The position numbers were made by a program, and so were the translations under genes. This document shows, piece after piece, positions 43,170-53,290 of a stretch of 64,000 nucleotides of DNA. Location of the stretch: the NCBI GenBank assembly GCA_943736015.1, contig OX031056.1, positions 62,461,277-62,525,276 on the forward strand, given 5' to 3'. Position 1 is the stretch's first letter. Every line of letters starts with the position of its first letter. Below the pieces are notes generated by a model. That model was not told where the DNA came from. It searched no databases and saw nothing but the letters and a program-made list of their open reading frames with translations. The stretch is from Tridacna crocea (taxonomy: Eukaryota > Mollusca > Bivalvia > Cardiida > Cardiidae).

Positions 43170-43550
43170 TGCCATTTTGTGCGTCTGTTTGTCCGTCCAT
43201 CCATACGTCTGTCTGTCCGAAGCCATTTCTCCACAACCCCTTGACTAAATTGGATGTAACTTCATATATCAAATTCTTGGAACATTTCCCAGATACCATT
43301 TTCCTTGTTTCTCAATTTGAGGCTGTGTTGTGGAAAAAAGGGACTTAATGTAAAAATTAGTTTTTCTCTAGTATCTCCTAAATTACTGGTCAGAATTTTA
43401 TGAAATTTCATATTTAAGTTGCTCATCAAAAGCCCCAGACCATGCACTATTTGTAGTTCATTTACACAAAAGTGTATTACGGGAAAAGGGGACTTAATGT
43501 ATTATAGCTTTATGCTTCTTTTTTTTTGGGGGGGGGGGTTGATGAAAGTT
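43170..43550 (-). mobile_element. Tandem-core element remnant, family with GGGACTTAATG unit
   Basis: GTCTGTTTGTCCGTCCATCC linker, CATTTCTCCACAACCCC, then ~165-bp units (AAAAAGGGACTTAATG, TTTTTCTCTAGTATCTCC, TCATCAAAAGCCCCAGACC). The unit recurs at 44030-44200 beyond a K insertion. Confidence 0.55.
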
Positions 43551-43789
43551 TGTGATGGCAATTACTTCAAAAGCATTACAGCCATTAGTCTCAAATTTGA
43601 TACACAGATAGCTATTCAACAAGAACCAAAACTCTATCAAAATTATTAGGGAAATTATCCCCCTTTGATTTTTTGAAGAATTTATTCCTATAAGGAAAAT
43701 ATCTCTGGAAAAGCTGAAGCCATTTACTTGAAATTTTATAGACAGATAGATTGCTTTGAGAGAAAGAGTAGTTTACACTTGATTCTCAA

Positions 43790-44019
43790 TTAAACTCTTT
43801 ACCAAACAACAAAATTTTAGACCTGTCCAAATTGAAAGCATTTGCAGATGACAAAATAAATGAAACTCAAAAAGCGAAATTTGTTTCCAGCTGGGTAGAA
43901 AACATTCTGGGAAAAGGAGAAAATGCTGGTTAGCAGCATTTTCTCCTTTTCCCACAATGTTTTCAAAATGCTTCTTTCTCAGGGTTGTTAAAAGTCGGGA
44001 TTGTGTGGTAAAGAATTAA
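43790..44019 (+). repeat. K MITE, full length
   Basis: TTAAACTCTTTACCAAACAAC to GTGGTAAAGAATTAA, palindrome at about 43893-43970 nearly intact. It sits between two units of the GGGACTTAATG tandem core. Confidence 0.9.
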
Positions 44020-44029
44020 GAATGTGTTG

Positions 44030-44900
44030 TGGGAAAAGGGGGCTCCATGTTTAAATTTGTTTTTCTCTAATATCTTCTAAATTTTTGGTTATATTTTCAT
44101 GAAATTTCACTTTTAACTTATTCATCAAAAGCTCCTGACCATATACTCTTTATATTTCATTAATGAAAACAGTGTTATGGGATAAGGGGATTTAATGACA
44201 TTTTTTTATGTTTTATCTTACGTTTGACTTTTCACTTAATTTTCTGTGCACAAATAGATCTTATGTAGGAAAACAGCTGAGGATTTCAAATTATGTCATA
44301 CATTTTGTGACAAGTACTGGTTCGGGGAACATTAACCGTCAATGACAGCTCTTCTTTTCCGTTGCCTTTAGGCACAGGTATATGGCATGTAGCGTTGCCT
44401 TATGGTCCTTTACCAAAATATATCTATATATATAGAGTATAATGACTCTATAATGAAATTTAGCCAAATGTTGCGGGATCCTGTATTTTATGTAGAGATA
44501 AAGAAGGAAATCTTTTAAAAATCAGAAGGCCTAGATCTTCCAAGTTTTGCAATATAGCATAATTTATACTCATGGTCCTCTATCAAAATGCTTAAAATAA
44601 TTACTCTACAATCAAAAATCTTAAAATAATTACTCTACAATCAAAATTAGCACTATGCTGTGGGATCCTGCATTGGTAGGTAAAGAGGGAAATCTTTAAA
44701 AATCTTCTCCTCTCAAACCATTAGGCCTAGAGCTTTCAAATTATGAATGTAGCATTGCCTTATAGTCCTCTACCAAAATACTTCATTCAAGTTATCACTC
44801 TATGATCAAAATTAGCCCTATGCTGTGTGATAACAGATTTTACAGAGATCACTGAAGGGCCCAAATGTCCCACCAAATTTTATATTCTAGATTGAACCCT
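44030..44900 (+). repeat. Tandem units, two types
   Basis: 44030-44200 repeats the GGGACTTAATG type unit of 43320. 44380-44830 holds about three ~180-bp units with GCATTGCCTTATNGTCC, TCAAAATTAGC and ATGCTGTGNGATNC. A 29-bp block (ATCTTAAAATAATTACTCTA) is duplicated at about 44610. Confidence 0.6.
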
Positions 44901-44966
44901 GACCAAGTAATAATCAAAGCTTTCAAACCAAATTTGGAAGAGATTCAGCATGCATTGAGAGTATTA

Positions 44967-45202
44967 TTAACCTGTTACCAAACAACAATATTTTAGAGCA
45001 TATTTTAATTCATATTTCAAGCATTTGCAGATGGAAAAATAAAAGTGACTGAAAATTTGAAATTTGTTTTGTGAAGAGTAGAAAACATTGTGGGAAAAGG
45101 AGAAAATGCTGGTTACCGGCATTTTCTCCTTTTCTCACAATGTTTTCTAAAGGCTTCTTTCTCAGGGACGTCAAAAGTAGGGATTGTGTGGTAATGGGTT
45201 AA
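44967..45202 (+). repeat. K MITE, full length
   Basis: TTAACCTGTTACCAAACAAC to GTGGTAATGGGTTAA; palindrome at about 45078-45150 with centre GCTGGTTACCGGC. It ends 25 bp before the acceptor of the next SET-gene exon. Confidence 0.9.
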
Positions 45203-45227
45203 TAAAAAAACTCCTGACTTTTTCCAG

Positions 45228-45415
45228 AGGTCCAAGATGTTCTGTCGCCTGTTGAAAGAAGTATGTCAACAGCAGCTTCAGAAAGTTCCAACAGACAGCT
45301 GTCAACAGTCACCCAACCAACAACTAGTCTTCGTGTAGAGATCCATTCATCCAATTTCAGCAGTAGCCAAACATTCCAATATTCAGCTGTTAACAGTCAA
45401 CCAGCCAACAACTAG
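45228..45415 (+). pseudogene. Ser/Thr/Gln-rich tail exon of the SET-domain gene remnant
   Basis: Acceptor CTGACTTTTTCCAG ends at 45227. Joined in phase 1 to 42455 the frame reads EVQDVLSPVERSMSTAASES, then NRQLSTVTQPTTSLRVEIHS and ends with a stop at 45413-45415. Downstream (45416-45660), ~125-bp repeats of the same kind continue in other frames (QPTTSLEADIPALDIDSDSN), showing that a longer tandem-repeat coding tail has decayed by frameshifts. Low-complexity, probably disordered. The pairing with the SET exon rests on phase and proximity. Confidence 0.5.
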
Positions 45416-45665
45416 TCTTGAAGCAGACATCCCTGCGTTGGATATAGACAGTGACAGTAATTCAATCAAACGTCCCAACAGTCAACAGTCAACCAGCCTA
45501 CAACCAGTTTTAGGGCAGAAATCCATCCATCAAATATAGACAGTGACAGTAATCCACCTAATCACTCAAACAGTCAACTGTCAATATTTAGTTAACCGGC
45601 CAAGAACTAGTTTTGAAGTAAAAATCCCTGCTTTGGATATATAGAGAGTGACAGTAATCCAACAT
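45416..45665 (+). repeat. Coding-derived tandem repeat, ~125-bp unit
   Basis: CAGTCAACCAGCCNACAACNAGT, ATCCCTGCNTTGGATAT and AGACAGTGACAGTAATCC recur three times. Continues the repeat of the preceding exon but with shifted frames. Confidence 0.7.
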
Positions 45666-45832
45666 TTTTCATTTTTTTGTGTACATCATGATGGCAGTGG
45701 GATAAAGCTTTGTTAAGCACTGCCTTCCATCGGATTGTAATCTATATACCTTGATGGAAAACACCTTTGTGGATGTCTTATACATGATGATTACATATTT
45801 TTAACATTTTTTATGCCCCTGCATCAAGCGAT

Positions 45833-46760
45833 TGGGGCATATTGTTTTACCATTGTCTGTCTGTCTTTCCCTCTGTCGGCAAAACTTAGCAGAAAAACTT
45901 AACATTTCCACTGACTTCAATGAATGAATAGTGTTTTATGGCCCGTCGACAACTTAGGTCATATTGGGCGCACTTACTTAGTAAACAATAATGCGAGGTG
46001 AAAATAACATACATGTACAACAACATAAGACAAACATGATAAATGAGGAATGGATGAAACACAAAATGATGCCCCTTTTGTCGCCTTTTACGACATGCAT
46101 GCTGTCACTTTTGTTCCACCAGATGAAATGGCAGATGTGACGATCGCGGGACTGCAGTGGTTTATTCTTATACCCCCTATTAAACCACATGGGGTCCCAC
46201 AGGCCAATTGATTCCCATTCCAAACCGTATTTACATCAAGGAAAAAAAAAAATATATAGGATTTGGAATAAGAACTACCCAGCCTGCTGCAATCCTACGA
46301 ATTACGAGGAAAGCAGCCGTTTGTCTCTAATTTTAGTCGCCTTCTACGACATGCCATAGAGAAAGGCCGAGGTCCTATTCTATAAACTAAAAAACCCCCG
46401 GGACCCCACGGGGAGTCCACTTACTTCAAGGCTATTCAAGAAACAAAGATGATATTTGGTATTTAGGTATACCTCATCAATATGCATCTAATGAGGGTTA
46501 TATGTCAAAGGTCAAGGTCAAAATTTTAAACCCCATTATCTTAAAAAAAATCCTATCAAAACTTAACTAAAGAACTTAATATTCCCCATTACTTCAAGGC
46601 TTTGCAAGATGCAAGGTTCATATTTGGTATGTAGGTGTATCTCATTGTTATGAATCTGCTGGTGACAAGTTCAAGGTCATCTGTCAATGTCATTTATGAA
46701 GGTCACACTTCTTAAAATTAGCTATTACAGGGGTATTAGTGTTTCACAAACACATCTTGT
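45833..46760 (-). mobile_element. Tandem-core element (ATGCCCC type) split by a SINE
   Basis: The end hairpin ATGCCCCTGCATCAAGCGAT pairs with GGGGCAT. It is followed by a GTCTGTCTGTCTTTCC linker and, after the SINE at 45921-46415, two ~150-bp units (TACTTCAAGGCT, GATATTTGGTATNTAGG). It ends AGGGGTATTAGTGTTTCACA. Confidence 0.65.
45921..46415 (-). mobile_element. Composite SINE-like retroposon, 14-bp target duplication
   Basis: Flanked by TCCACTGACTTCAA (45907-45920) and TCCACTTACTTCAA (46416-46429), 13 of 14 identical. The tail on the left is TGAATGAATAGTGTTTTA, the inverse of the AAACACTATTCATTCA tail of many mollusc SINEs. Two related modules occur inside (GTCGCCTTTTACGACATGC at ~46080 and GTCGCCTTCTACGACATGC at ~46338), so the element is dimeric. 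No coding frame is supported. Confidence 0.7.
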
Positions 46761-46764
46761 TTTC

Positions 46765-47335
46765 TTAGTTATACGTTAAAGGATTATGTCCAGGGTATTA
46801 CTTTTAAGGTATAGATAGTTTTAGAAATCGAAACTCCATAATCCATACTCCATTAGAACAAACCTAGGAAAGTCTGACTTGATTTTTAGTGATGTTCCAT
46901 TCACAAGGTGTCAGTGGGGGTATATGTCAGCTTGTGACAGTTGTAGTTTCATCTGTTTGGAAAGTTTTCTTTCAAGTGATGCATTGGTTTAACTTTCATG
47001 TTGCACACTATTGACATCCAATTGCTGTGCACATTTGAATATGAATAAGAATTAAATCCCTATTTAGCTTTTCGTGACTGTATATTACTGAAATGGAATA
47101 AACTTGCTTTCACTTTTGAATCTTTCATTAGATTAGACCAGCTGTTTGCAGGGAAAACCCAATGTATTGCTATTGCATTGGCATTGTTATTGTGCAAAAT
47201 CTTTCAAGTTTTGCAAAAAAATCTGAAGTTTGAAAATATTTACTTTAAACTCAGAATATGTGTTCTCTATCAAAGGACAATGCATTTTAAGGGAAGTAAC
47301 TCAAAGTAGTGTAAAATTTTATGTTACAGGTATGC
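46765..47335. other. No gene seen
   Basis: AT-rich sequence without domain-bearing frames. Confidence 0.4.
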
Positions 47336-47337
47336 AG

Positions 47338-47645
47338 CTTTTTAGCTCGACTGTTTTGGAACAAAAAGTCGAGGTAGTGTCATCACACTTGTGTCATTGG
47401 ATTTGTAGGCATTGCCGGCATGGTTGTTGACGTGACAAACTTTAACCTTGGCTATACCTTGCTTATATCTGAAGATATTTACTTGAAACTTGGAAGATAT
47501 GTTTACTATCTAAAGAGCAATCTATACTAACAAAGGAGATAACTTTAAATGCATTTTTGCCAGAATTATTCCCCTATTTTGACTTAAAATTTTTCACTAT
47601 CCAGGACCTATAGCCGAGCGTAGCACCCACTTGCAGTGCTCTTGT
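47338..47645 (-). mobile_element. Short element with AGCTCGAC hairpin end
   Basis: TTTTTAGCTCGACTGTTTTG with the hairpin partner AAAAAGTCGAGG at one end, and GCACCCACTTGCAGTGCTC at the other. Two short units (TACTTGAAACTTGGAAG / ACTTTAAACTCAGAATATG) lie around it. Confidence 0.5.
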
Positions 47646-48420
47646 TACCTCACCTGAGCACACAATGCTCTTGCGATTGTTGATGTCTATTGTGCATCCT
47701 CCAGTTGTCTTAGACAGTTCTGGTGTAAACAATACAGTGGTCACAATCTAGGCTCGTTCATTGTGAAACTTGCTCAGAAAGTTTATCTTGTTAACATCTA
47801 GATCAAGTTTGAACATGGTTTTGGCTGGATCAAAAAATATTTTACAACGTAAAATCTAAAAAAAAATCTTGTTAACGTTCCAGACAATATTGTCTCATTC
47901 TTATTCACTGTGCAACTTGCTAAGAATGTTGATGTCAAAGATATCTTGGTCAAGATTGAATATTGGTCTGGCCTGGTCAAAAAGTAGGTCACTAGGTCAA
48001 ATCTAAGAAAAAAGATTGTTAGCACTCTTGAGGTCACAATTTTGTCTCATTCTTATTCACGGTGCAACTTGCTCAGAATGTTAATAAAAAGTAGGTCGCT
48101 AGGTCAAATCTAAGAAAAAACATTGTTAACACTCAAGGGACCACAATTTATGCTCAATTGTGAATCTTGCTCAGTGTTTTCAAGGCCAACTAGTTTTAGC
48201 TTGATAAAAAAGTAGGAATAATCTTTTTACAATTTTATCATCGTGAATCTTGCTCAGACTTATTAATACTTTAAAGTCCACAATTTTGGCTTATATGCTG
48301 TGAAACTTGCTCAGAATATCTATATTGGTGATATCTAGGCCAAGTTTGAATATGGGTTCAGCTGGGTAAAAAGATAGGTCACTGATTCAAATATTTGTGT
48401 GCTTATAAGCAAGCAGGTAA
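47646..48420 (-). mobile_element. Tandem-core element, family A-like, inverse orientation
   Basis: CACCTGAGCACACAATGCTC end module, then 5-6 units of ~115 bp with GTGNAACTTGCTCAGAATGTT, CAAGTTTGAATATGG and AAAAGTAGGTCACTAGGTC. GTCACTAGGTCAAATC is the inverse of the GACCTAGTGACC word in the 709 element. A remnant is also at 49670-49900. Confidence 0.7.
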
Positions 48421-48589
48421 ATAACGTTATTGCTTTTCAAAAGATATTTGGATAGATGTATATTGTATAATGTATGTATGTTAACTTTGCTGATTTATGC
48501 AGCTTTCTACTTTCCCGTTTTCATTAGCATGATATATCACCTTTGCCAAATTGTTTTATAAACTTTTTACTAAAGAAGCACCAAAAGTG

Positions 48590-48905
48590 CATGTTTTCAA
48601 AGGCTTTCATTCGAAGAATTATAAGATATTGACATCTGGATGATTTGTCTCCTTTTGCTACAATGTTTTCAAAAGCTTGACACGAAAGTAGCACAAAATA
48701 TATTAACCTTTATGTCACCTTTTACCACAATATTTCCGATAGCTTGTCCTTTAAAAATGCACGCATAGCGATGTTTTCAAAAGCACTGTTCTAAAGAAGG
48801 ATAAAATGCTTCGTCACCTTTTACCACAATGTTTTCAATAGCTTTTCTCTAAACGAGCGTAGAAATCACAATGTTTTCAAAAGCATTACTCTAAAAAGTA
48901 TAAAA
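48590..48905 (+). repeat. K-derived short repeats
   Basis: CCACAATGTTTTCAANAGC occurs four to five times at irregular 45-85 bp spacing. This is the right shoulder of K without its palindrome. Confidence 0.5.
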
Positions 48906-49885
48906 GATCGTTTGTATATACTGTTATGCAGGCTTTACAAAGTCTCATGTTAGACAAAAGAATTTCAAATCTCCCTTATAATGTTTAGTATATAGATGAA
49001 GTTGTATTAAAATTTTATGCTGATATCAAATATAAATATAGTACAAAAAGAAAGGTCTATATTTAACAGTAATGTTCTATACTGCGTGCATATCAGGTCA
49101 CTAGGTGGTATAAAGTCTCATATCAGTCTTTTTATATAAAGTCTCTTTATATGCATTTTCTATCCTTCGTTAAAAGAAAGAAAAAAAGTATATGTATTTT
49201 CTTTATATAAAATGAACATTGTTTTTCGACAATATGTATGTACATACTTGAAAAGCAGCCAGTTTCTTAGAAAGATTATTCACGGTGAAGCGTAAGTGTA
49301 AAGGAAATCAAGAGAGCATGAATAAGTGCACTTGTTAGTGTGATATAATTGGAGTAATGTTGAATACGATATAAATACTACAAAAATAATTCAAACTATT
49401 CTCTCAGCAATAGAATCATCCCAATTTCGCAAAATAAAATGGACAATGATTTTCATTCAAAACAGGTCACGTATATTTTTTACTTACAGAATAGCGTTTT
49501 CACTCTTTGATTAACTATATAACTCTCTTTCCCTTTTAATAGTTTCAAGTACATGTATATCAAAAGTCACGTTGACTACTACATTGTTTAATTATTGTTA
49601 TTTTGCAAAATGTACACTGGAGCAAATAAAATCTACATTGGAGCAAATAAAATGTATTGTATTGTTTAGATCAATGATGTCTAGGTCAACTTTGAATTTG
49701 GGATTAGCCAGGCCTAAAAAGTAGCTCATTTCATTTAATCTTAGACAGATCTCGTTAAAATCTTAGCAGACACAATTTTCAAGCAATCATAGCAAAACTT
49801 GCTAAGTATGTTTATCTTGATGATATCTCAGGCCAGTTTAAGATTGCATTTGGTATGGTAAAAAAGATCACTAGTTCAAATCATA
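48906..49885. other. No gene seen
   Basis: AT-rich. GGAGCAAATAAAATNTACATT is duplicated in tandem at 49618-49655. A family A-like remnant begins near 49670. Confidence 0.45.
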
Positions 49886-49889
49886 GATA

Positions 49890-50235
49890 GAGAGAGAGAT
49901 GCTGTTTGGTGAAGACAATTGTCCCTGCAAACATAGAGAGAAAAAAGAGATACTCTTACGTAAGGACACTTGTCCCTACAAAAAAGAGAGTAAAAGGAGA
50001 TACCGTTAGGTGAGGACACTTGTCCCTACAAAAAAGAGAGAGAAAAGAGATGCTGTTACGTGAGGACACTTGTCCCTACAAAAAAGAGAGTAAAAAGAGA
50101 TGCTGTAACGTGAGGACACTGTCCCTACAAAAAAGAGAGTAAAAAGAGATGCTGTAATGTGAGGACACTGTCCTCACACAGTATGAGAGAAAAAAGAGAT
50201 TAATGTAACGTGAGGACAATATTGTCCACACAGTG
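49890..50235 (+). repeat. Tandem array, ~55-bp unit, 6 copies, GTGAGGACA word
   Basis: Unit: AAAAGAGATGCTGTTACGTG + AGGACACTTGTCCCTAC + AAAAAAGAGAG. The later units form TGAGGACACTGTCCTCA hairpins. Shares its key word with 26145 and 37690. Confidence 0.9.
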
Positions 50236-50239
50236 ACTC

Positions 50240-50735
50240 TAGCGACTCTCTTTTTTTATGATGATTTCAAGCCAAAGCCACAACAAGGTTCCTTTTGGAT
50301 GGTAGAAGTGAAAACTGAAAGAGAGTTATGCGAAAAACACTCAGAAATGGTTGTCCTCAGATCCCGGTTTTTTGGCTAATGTCCTCTCTATTACGGATTC
50401 GTCGGCTAGGGAGAGAGAGAGAGAGAGATGTGAATAACTTCATCGTAATGCTCATGTTCGTTTTCACGGACGAGGTTAGATGTAGGTACAGAATCGGCCG
50501 AATTGTGGCGACTGACCCCAAACCAGAACTGAGTCACGTGTTCGGTGTATAACACCGTCTTTCGCAAAACTATTTAAAGTCTCATCTGGAAGACAATAAG
50601 TAATTATAACAGACCAGTCTTGGGAATCGAACCTATGTCATCTCGTGCCCCGGTTTTGCAAGCTATGTTCTTCCACCTGAACTAAGCTGATTACTGACTT
50701 TCTCTTCATTTCACACAATGCTCTCAAAAGCCTAT
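50240..50735. other. No gene supported; (GA)11 at 50408-50429
   Basis: A frame at 50328-50552 runs through the GA microsatellite. Near 50700-50730 a K right-shoulder scrap (TTTCACACAATGCTCTC) abuts the next foldback. Confidence 0.4.
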
Positions 50736-50951
50736 GGGCTCGTATTCACCAACCATTCTTGAGAATACTCTCAGTCTTATTCTCCAGAATTTTCTATATT
50801 TGAAAGTAACACAATCTCTGATTGGCTAAACCCTTCGGTTTAGCTAAACCCTTCGGTTTAGCCAATCAGAAGTTGTGTTAGTTACAAATTAAGAAAATCA
50901 AGGAGAATAGAACTAAGAATATTGTAAAGAATGGTTGGTGAATACGAGTCC
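50736..50951. mobile_element. 216-bp foldback MITE
   Basis: GGGCTCGTATTCACCAACCA at the left and the inverse of GGACTCGTATTCACCAACCA at the right, with ~75-bp arms. The centre carries a duplicated TTTAGCTAAACCCTTCGG / CCTTCGGTTTAGCC word. It lies directly upstream of the LDLa signal-peptide exon. A relative with amplified centre is at 53040. Confidence 0.8.
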
Positions 50952-51018
50952 GAGTCGGTCGTTCGAGTCGTCGAAACATGATTGTGGTGGGAAACAGTTC
51001 AGTTGTGATATTTTACAG

Positions 51019-51115
51019 GTGCTGGCTCTAATTGTCTTGTGTGCTGTGACGTTCCAAGTACAGGGACTAATTGTTGATCCCACGACAGCGCTTGCCACCC
51101 TGCGCTCCTCAATCG
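51019..51115 (+). CDS. Secreted LDLa-repeat protein, signal-peptide exon
   Basis: The acceptor is GTGATATTTTACAG (ending 51018) and the donor is G|GTATAT at 51116. Phase 0 in, phase 1 out. It encodes VLALIVLCAVTFQVQG, a hydrophobic stretch like the core of a secretion signal, then LIVDPTTALATLRSSI. The exit phase fits the LDLa exon at 52890 (G + CC = Ala). The Met is not here: the frame extends upstream to an ATG at 50935, but that lies in the foldback terminus, so a separate upstream first exon is more likely. The five exons that follow give at least 241 residues with no transmembrane segment, so a secreted product is expected. A (GA)n run starts 16 bp after the donor. Confidence 0.5.
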
Positions 51116-51131
51116 GTATATATTTTTCTTC

Positions 51132-51158
51132 AGAGAGAGAGAGAGAGAGAGAGAGAGA
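51132..51158 (+). repeat. (GA)13 microsatellite
   Basis: Pure AGAGAG run in the first seen intron of the LDLa gene. Confidence 0.95.
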
Positions 51159-51269
51159 TGTCCTGAAATATTTCATCTATAAAACACTAATCAGTCCTAC
51201 CTGTAAATATACCTTTTCCTGCCAGCGTTAACCCTTAGGTTGCTATGAGTGACTAAATGACGTTTTGCG

Positions 51270-51340
51270 GAAAGTGTAGAGCAAGATCAGACTGTACAGA
51301 AAGTGCAGTGTGATCTTGGATCAACCCTGTCCGGTTAGGA
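51270..51340. repeat. GATCAG palindrome repeat
   Basis: GCAAGATCAGACTGTACAG pairs with GTGCAGTGTGATCTTGGATC, ending in CCCTGTCCGG. One of the single copies in the LDLa gene region; others are at 52715, 54385, 55635, 61494 and 62578. Confidence 0.75.
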
Positions 51341-51354
51341 GATATAATTTCTCA

Positions 51355-52505
51355 AACAAGAGGGCCAAGACGGCCCTGGATCGCTCACCTAAATTTTTAA
51401 GAGGACCATAGTCAATATCTTTTGAGGTGTTGAAACTTTGGAAACAAAATCATTATTTTGCCAAACAATTTTGTAAAGGTCACCTGTAAAAGTCAAGATT
51501 TCAAAATCTGTAACTTTCCCTGCAATCATCACCACAGCAATAATTTTGATGAATCAGAATTCTGCAAATAATTTTTTGGACAGATCAGCCAAAGACAGTT
51601 TCTTGAAGAAAGCATATGCTCAATACTGACCAAAAAGATAAGTCGACAAAGATCACCACGTGCCGGTGCCAATAATTGACTGTTGTTTTTCAACGAATAA
51701 AATTTTCCCAGCAATCTTTAAAAAAGGGTCACCCTACGAACATTTCTGTGAAATTATTTCAAAACCTGACCACCTGTTCCAGAGAAGAAGAATTAAGAAA
51801 TATCTCTTCTTGTCCCAGCAATGCAAATAGCCCCCACCATCAGAACCAATGTTCTTGACATATCATAGTTTTGTGAACAATTTTTAAAAAGAGTCACCAA
51901 AGGAACATCTTTGTGAAATTATTTCAAAAACTGACTAGCGGTTTCACAGAAGAAGAATGTCTTCGTGTATGTATAGTGTAAATGGCCTACATCCACCAGA
52001 GCAATGTTTCTTTATGGATCAAAATTTCTAGAACAACTTGCCAAAAGGTTCACCTAAGAAACATTTCTGTGAAATTATTTTAAAATCTGACAAACGGTTT
52101 CAAAGAAGAATAATTTCCTCATTTCCGTAAAATGCAAGTAGCCCCCATTTACCATAGCCATGTTTCTTGAGGGATCAAAACTTTGTTTGTGAAAAGGGTC
52201 ATCGAAGGAACATGTCTGTGAAATTATTTCAAAATTTGACCAGCCGTTTCAGAGAAGAAGAATTTTTAAGATTTTCCTTATTTCTGTCTAGTGCAAGTAG
52301 CCCCCCCCCCATTCGCCAATGCCATGTTTCTTGACGGATCAAAAATTTGCGAACAAGTTTTGAAAAGGGTCACCAAAGGAACATCGGTGTGAAATATTTC
52401 AAAATCTGACCAGCGGTTTCAGAGGAGAAGATTTTACAATAGTTTATTAGAAAATTCCATTTGGTTGCTATGGCAACCAGAGTTTTTGACGGAATCAAAT
52501 TCTGT
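51355..52505 (+). mobile_element. Tandem-core element, family D, in LDLa intron 1
   Basis: 5' module ACAAGAGGGCCAAGACGGCC + CTGGATCGCTCACCT, then ~6 units of ~155 bp (AAATTATTTCAAAATCTGACC, GGTTTCAGAGAAGAAGAAT, CAAGTAGCCCCCA, GCCATGTTTCTTGA, GGATCAAAATTT, AAAAGGGTCACC). The 5' module is almost identical to that of the 709 element although the core is unrelated. A clean 3' hairpin end was not found; it may be truncated near 52505. Confidence 0.7.
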
Positions 52506-52714
52506 GTGGCTAAGTAGCAAGCAATTTAGAGGCAAGTGGTTTGATCCTATATATGTGACGTTGCTGAGCTTTTCTTATGTTGATGTTCACACGAAGATTA
52601 TGCTTGAGTAATTTAGCTGCCGCTGAAATATGACTAAAATATTTTTGAAAGCACAATCAAACATGGAACTGATTTAACTTTTTCGATACCATTGAGGACA
52701 CCAGAACCTTTTGT

Positions 52715-52772
52715 GGACAGTGTAGATGAAGTTTAGAACGTGCAGTCTGATCTTGATCTACACTGTCCAATG
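52715..52772. repeat. GATCAG palindrome repeat, half copy
   Basis: GGACAGTGTAGATGAAG pairs with CTTGATCTACACTGTCC; the right half GTGCAGTCTGATCTTGATC is intact and the left is worn. Confidence 0.65.
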
Positions 52773-52889
52773 TTTTAGTATAGACTACGACCGAACAATC
52801 TCTTGAAGCGGGACTATATTTGTAGACTTAGAGAAATTGCAATTCATTAGATTTCGTAATGAAAGAGTTGATCATACATCTATTAACAG

Positions 52890-53021
52890 CCAACTGTACG
52901 GGTCAGTTCGTATGCGAAGTTATAACAACCCCTACAGAATGTACAGTGACTTGCATAAATGCGGATCAGTATTGTGATGGAGTTTCTCACTGTCCACACG
53001 GTCAAGATGAACATAATTGTC
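52890..53021 (+). CDS. LDLa-repeat protein, exon 2 (LDLa domain 1)
   Basis: Acceptor ACATCTATTAACAG, donor C|GTAAGT at 53022, phase 1 on both sides (132 nt, 44 codons). The domain has seven cysteines: C-x5-C-x8-C-x3-C-x6-C-DGVSH-C-x8-C. The last four follow the canonical LDLa spacing (CINADQYC then CDGVSHC, then GQDEHNC). The calcium-site Asp of CDG and the Asp-Glu of the QDE motif are kept, but the Asp before the fifth canonical Cys is His. The extra Cys in the long loop is unusual and could form an intermolecular bond. LDLa modules bind calcium and ligands outside the cell. Confidence 0.85.
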
Positions 53022-53039
53022 GTAAGTATTTGTAGCCGC

Positions 53040-53290
53040 AATATTCGCCAACCGTTTTCAATCGCATCCCTAGTCTGAATTTAGATTTAGAAAGTAACGC
53101 AGTTTCCAATTGGCCAAACCATTTGGTTTAGCCAAGTAACGCAATTTCCAATTGACCAAACCATTTGTTTTAGCCAAGTAATGTTATTTCCAATTGGCAA
53201 ACCATTTTGGTTTTGCCAAGTAACACAGTTTCCAATTGGCCAAACCATTTGGTTTAGCCAAATAATGCAGTTTCATACTGGCAAAATCAT
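53040..53290. repeat. Foldback relative with amplified ~55-bp centre
   Basis: TATTCGCCAACCG recalls the end of the 50736 MITE, followed by four to five units of AGTAACGCAGTTTCCAATTG + GCCAAACCATTTGGTTTAGCC. The centre palindrome has been tandemly amplified. Confidence 0.7.

Noticed and set aside
49890-50235. Regular ~55-bp repeats with hairpins, superficially CRISPR-like
   Set aside because: Units are contiguous tandem copies without unique spacers, and the DNA is eukaryotic.
50935-51018. Use of the ATG at 50935 as the start of the LDLa protein
   Set aside because: It lies in the terminus of a foldback MITE, gives an atypical 28-residue leader before the hydrophobic stretch, and a good acceptor at 51018 argues for an upstream first exon.
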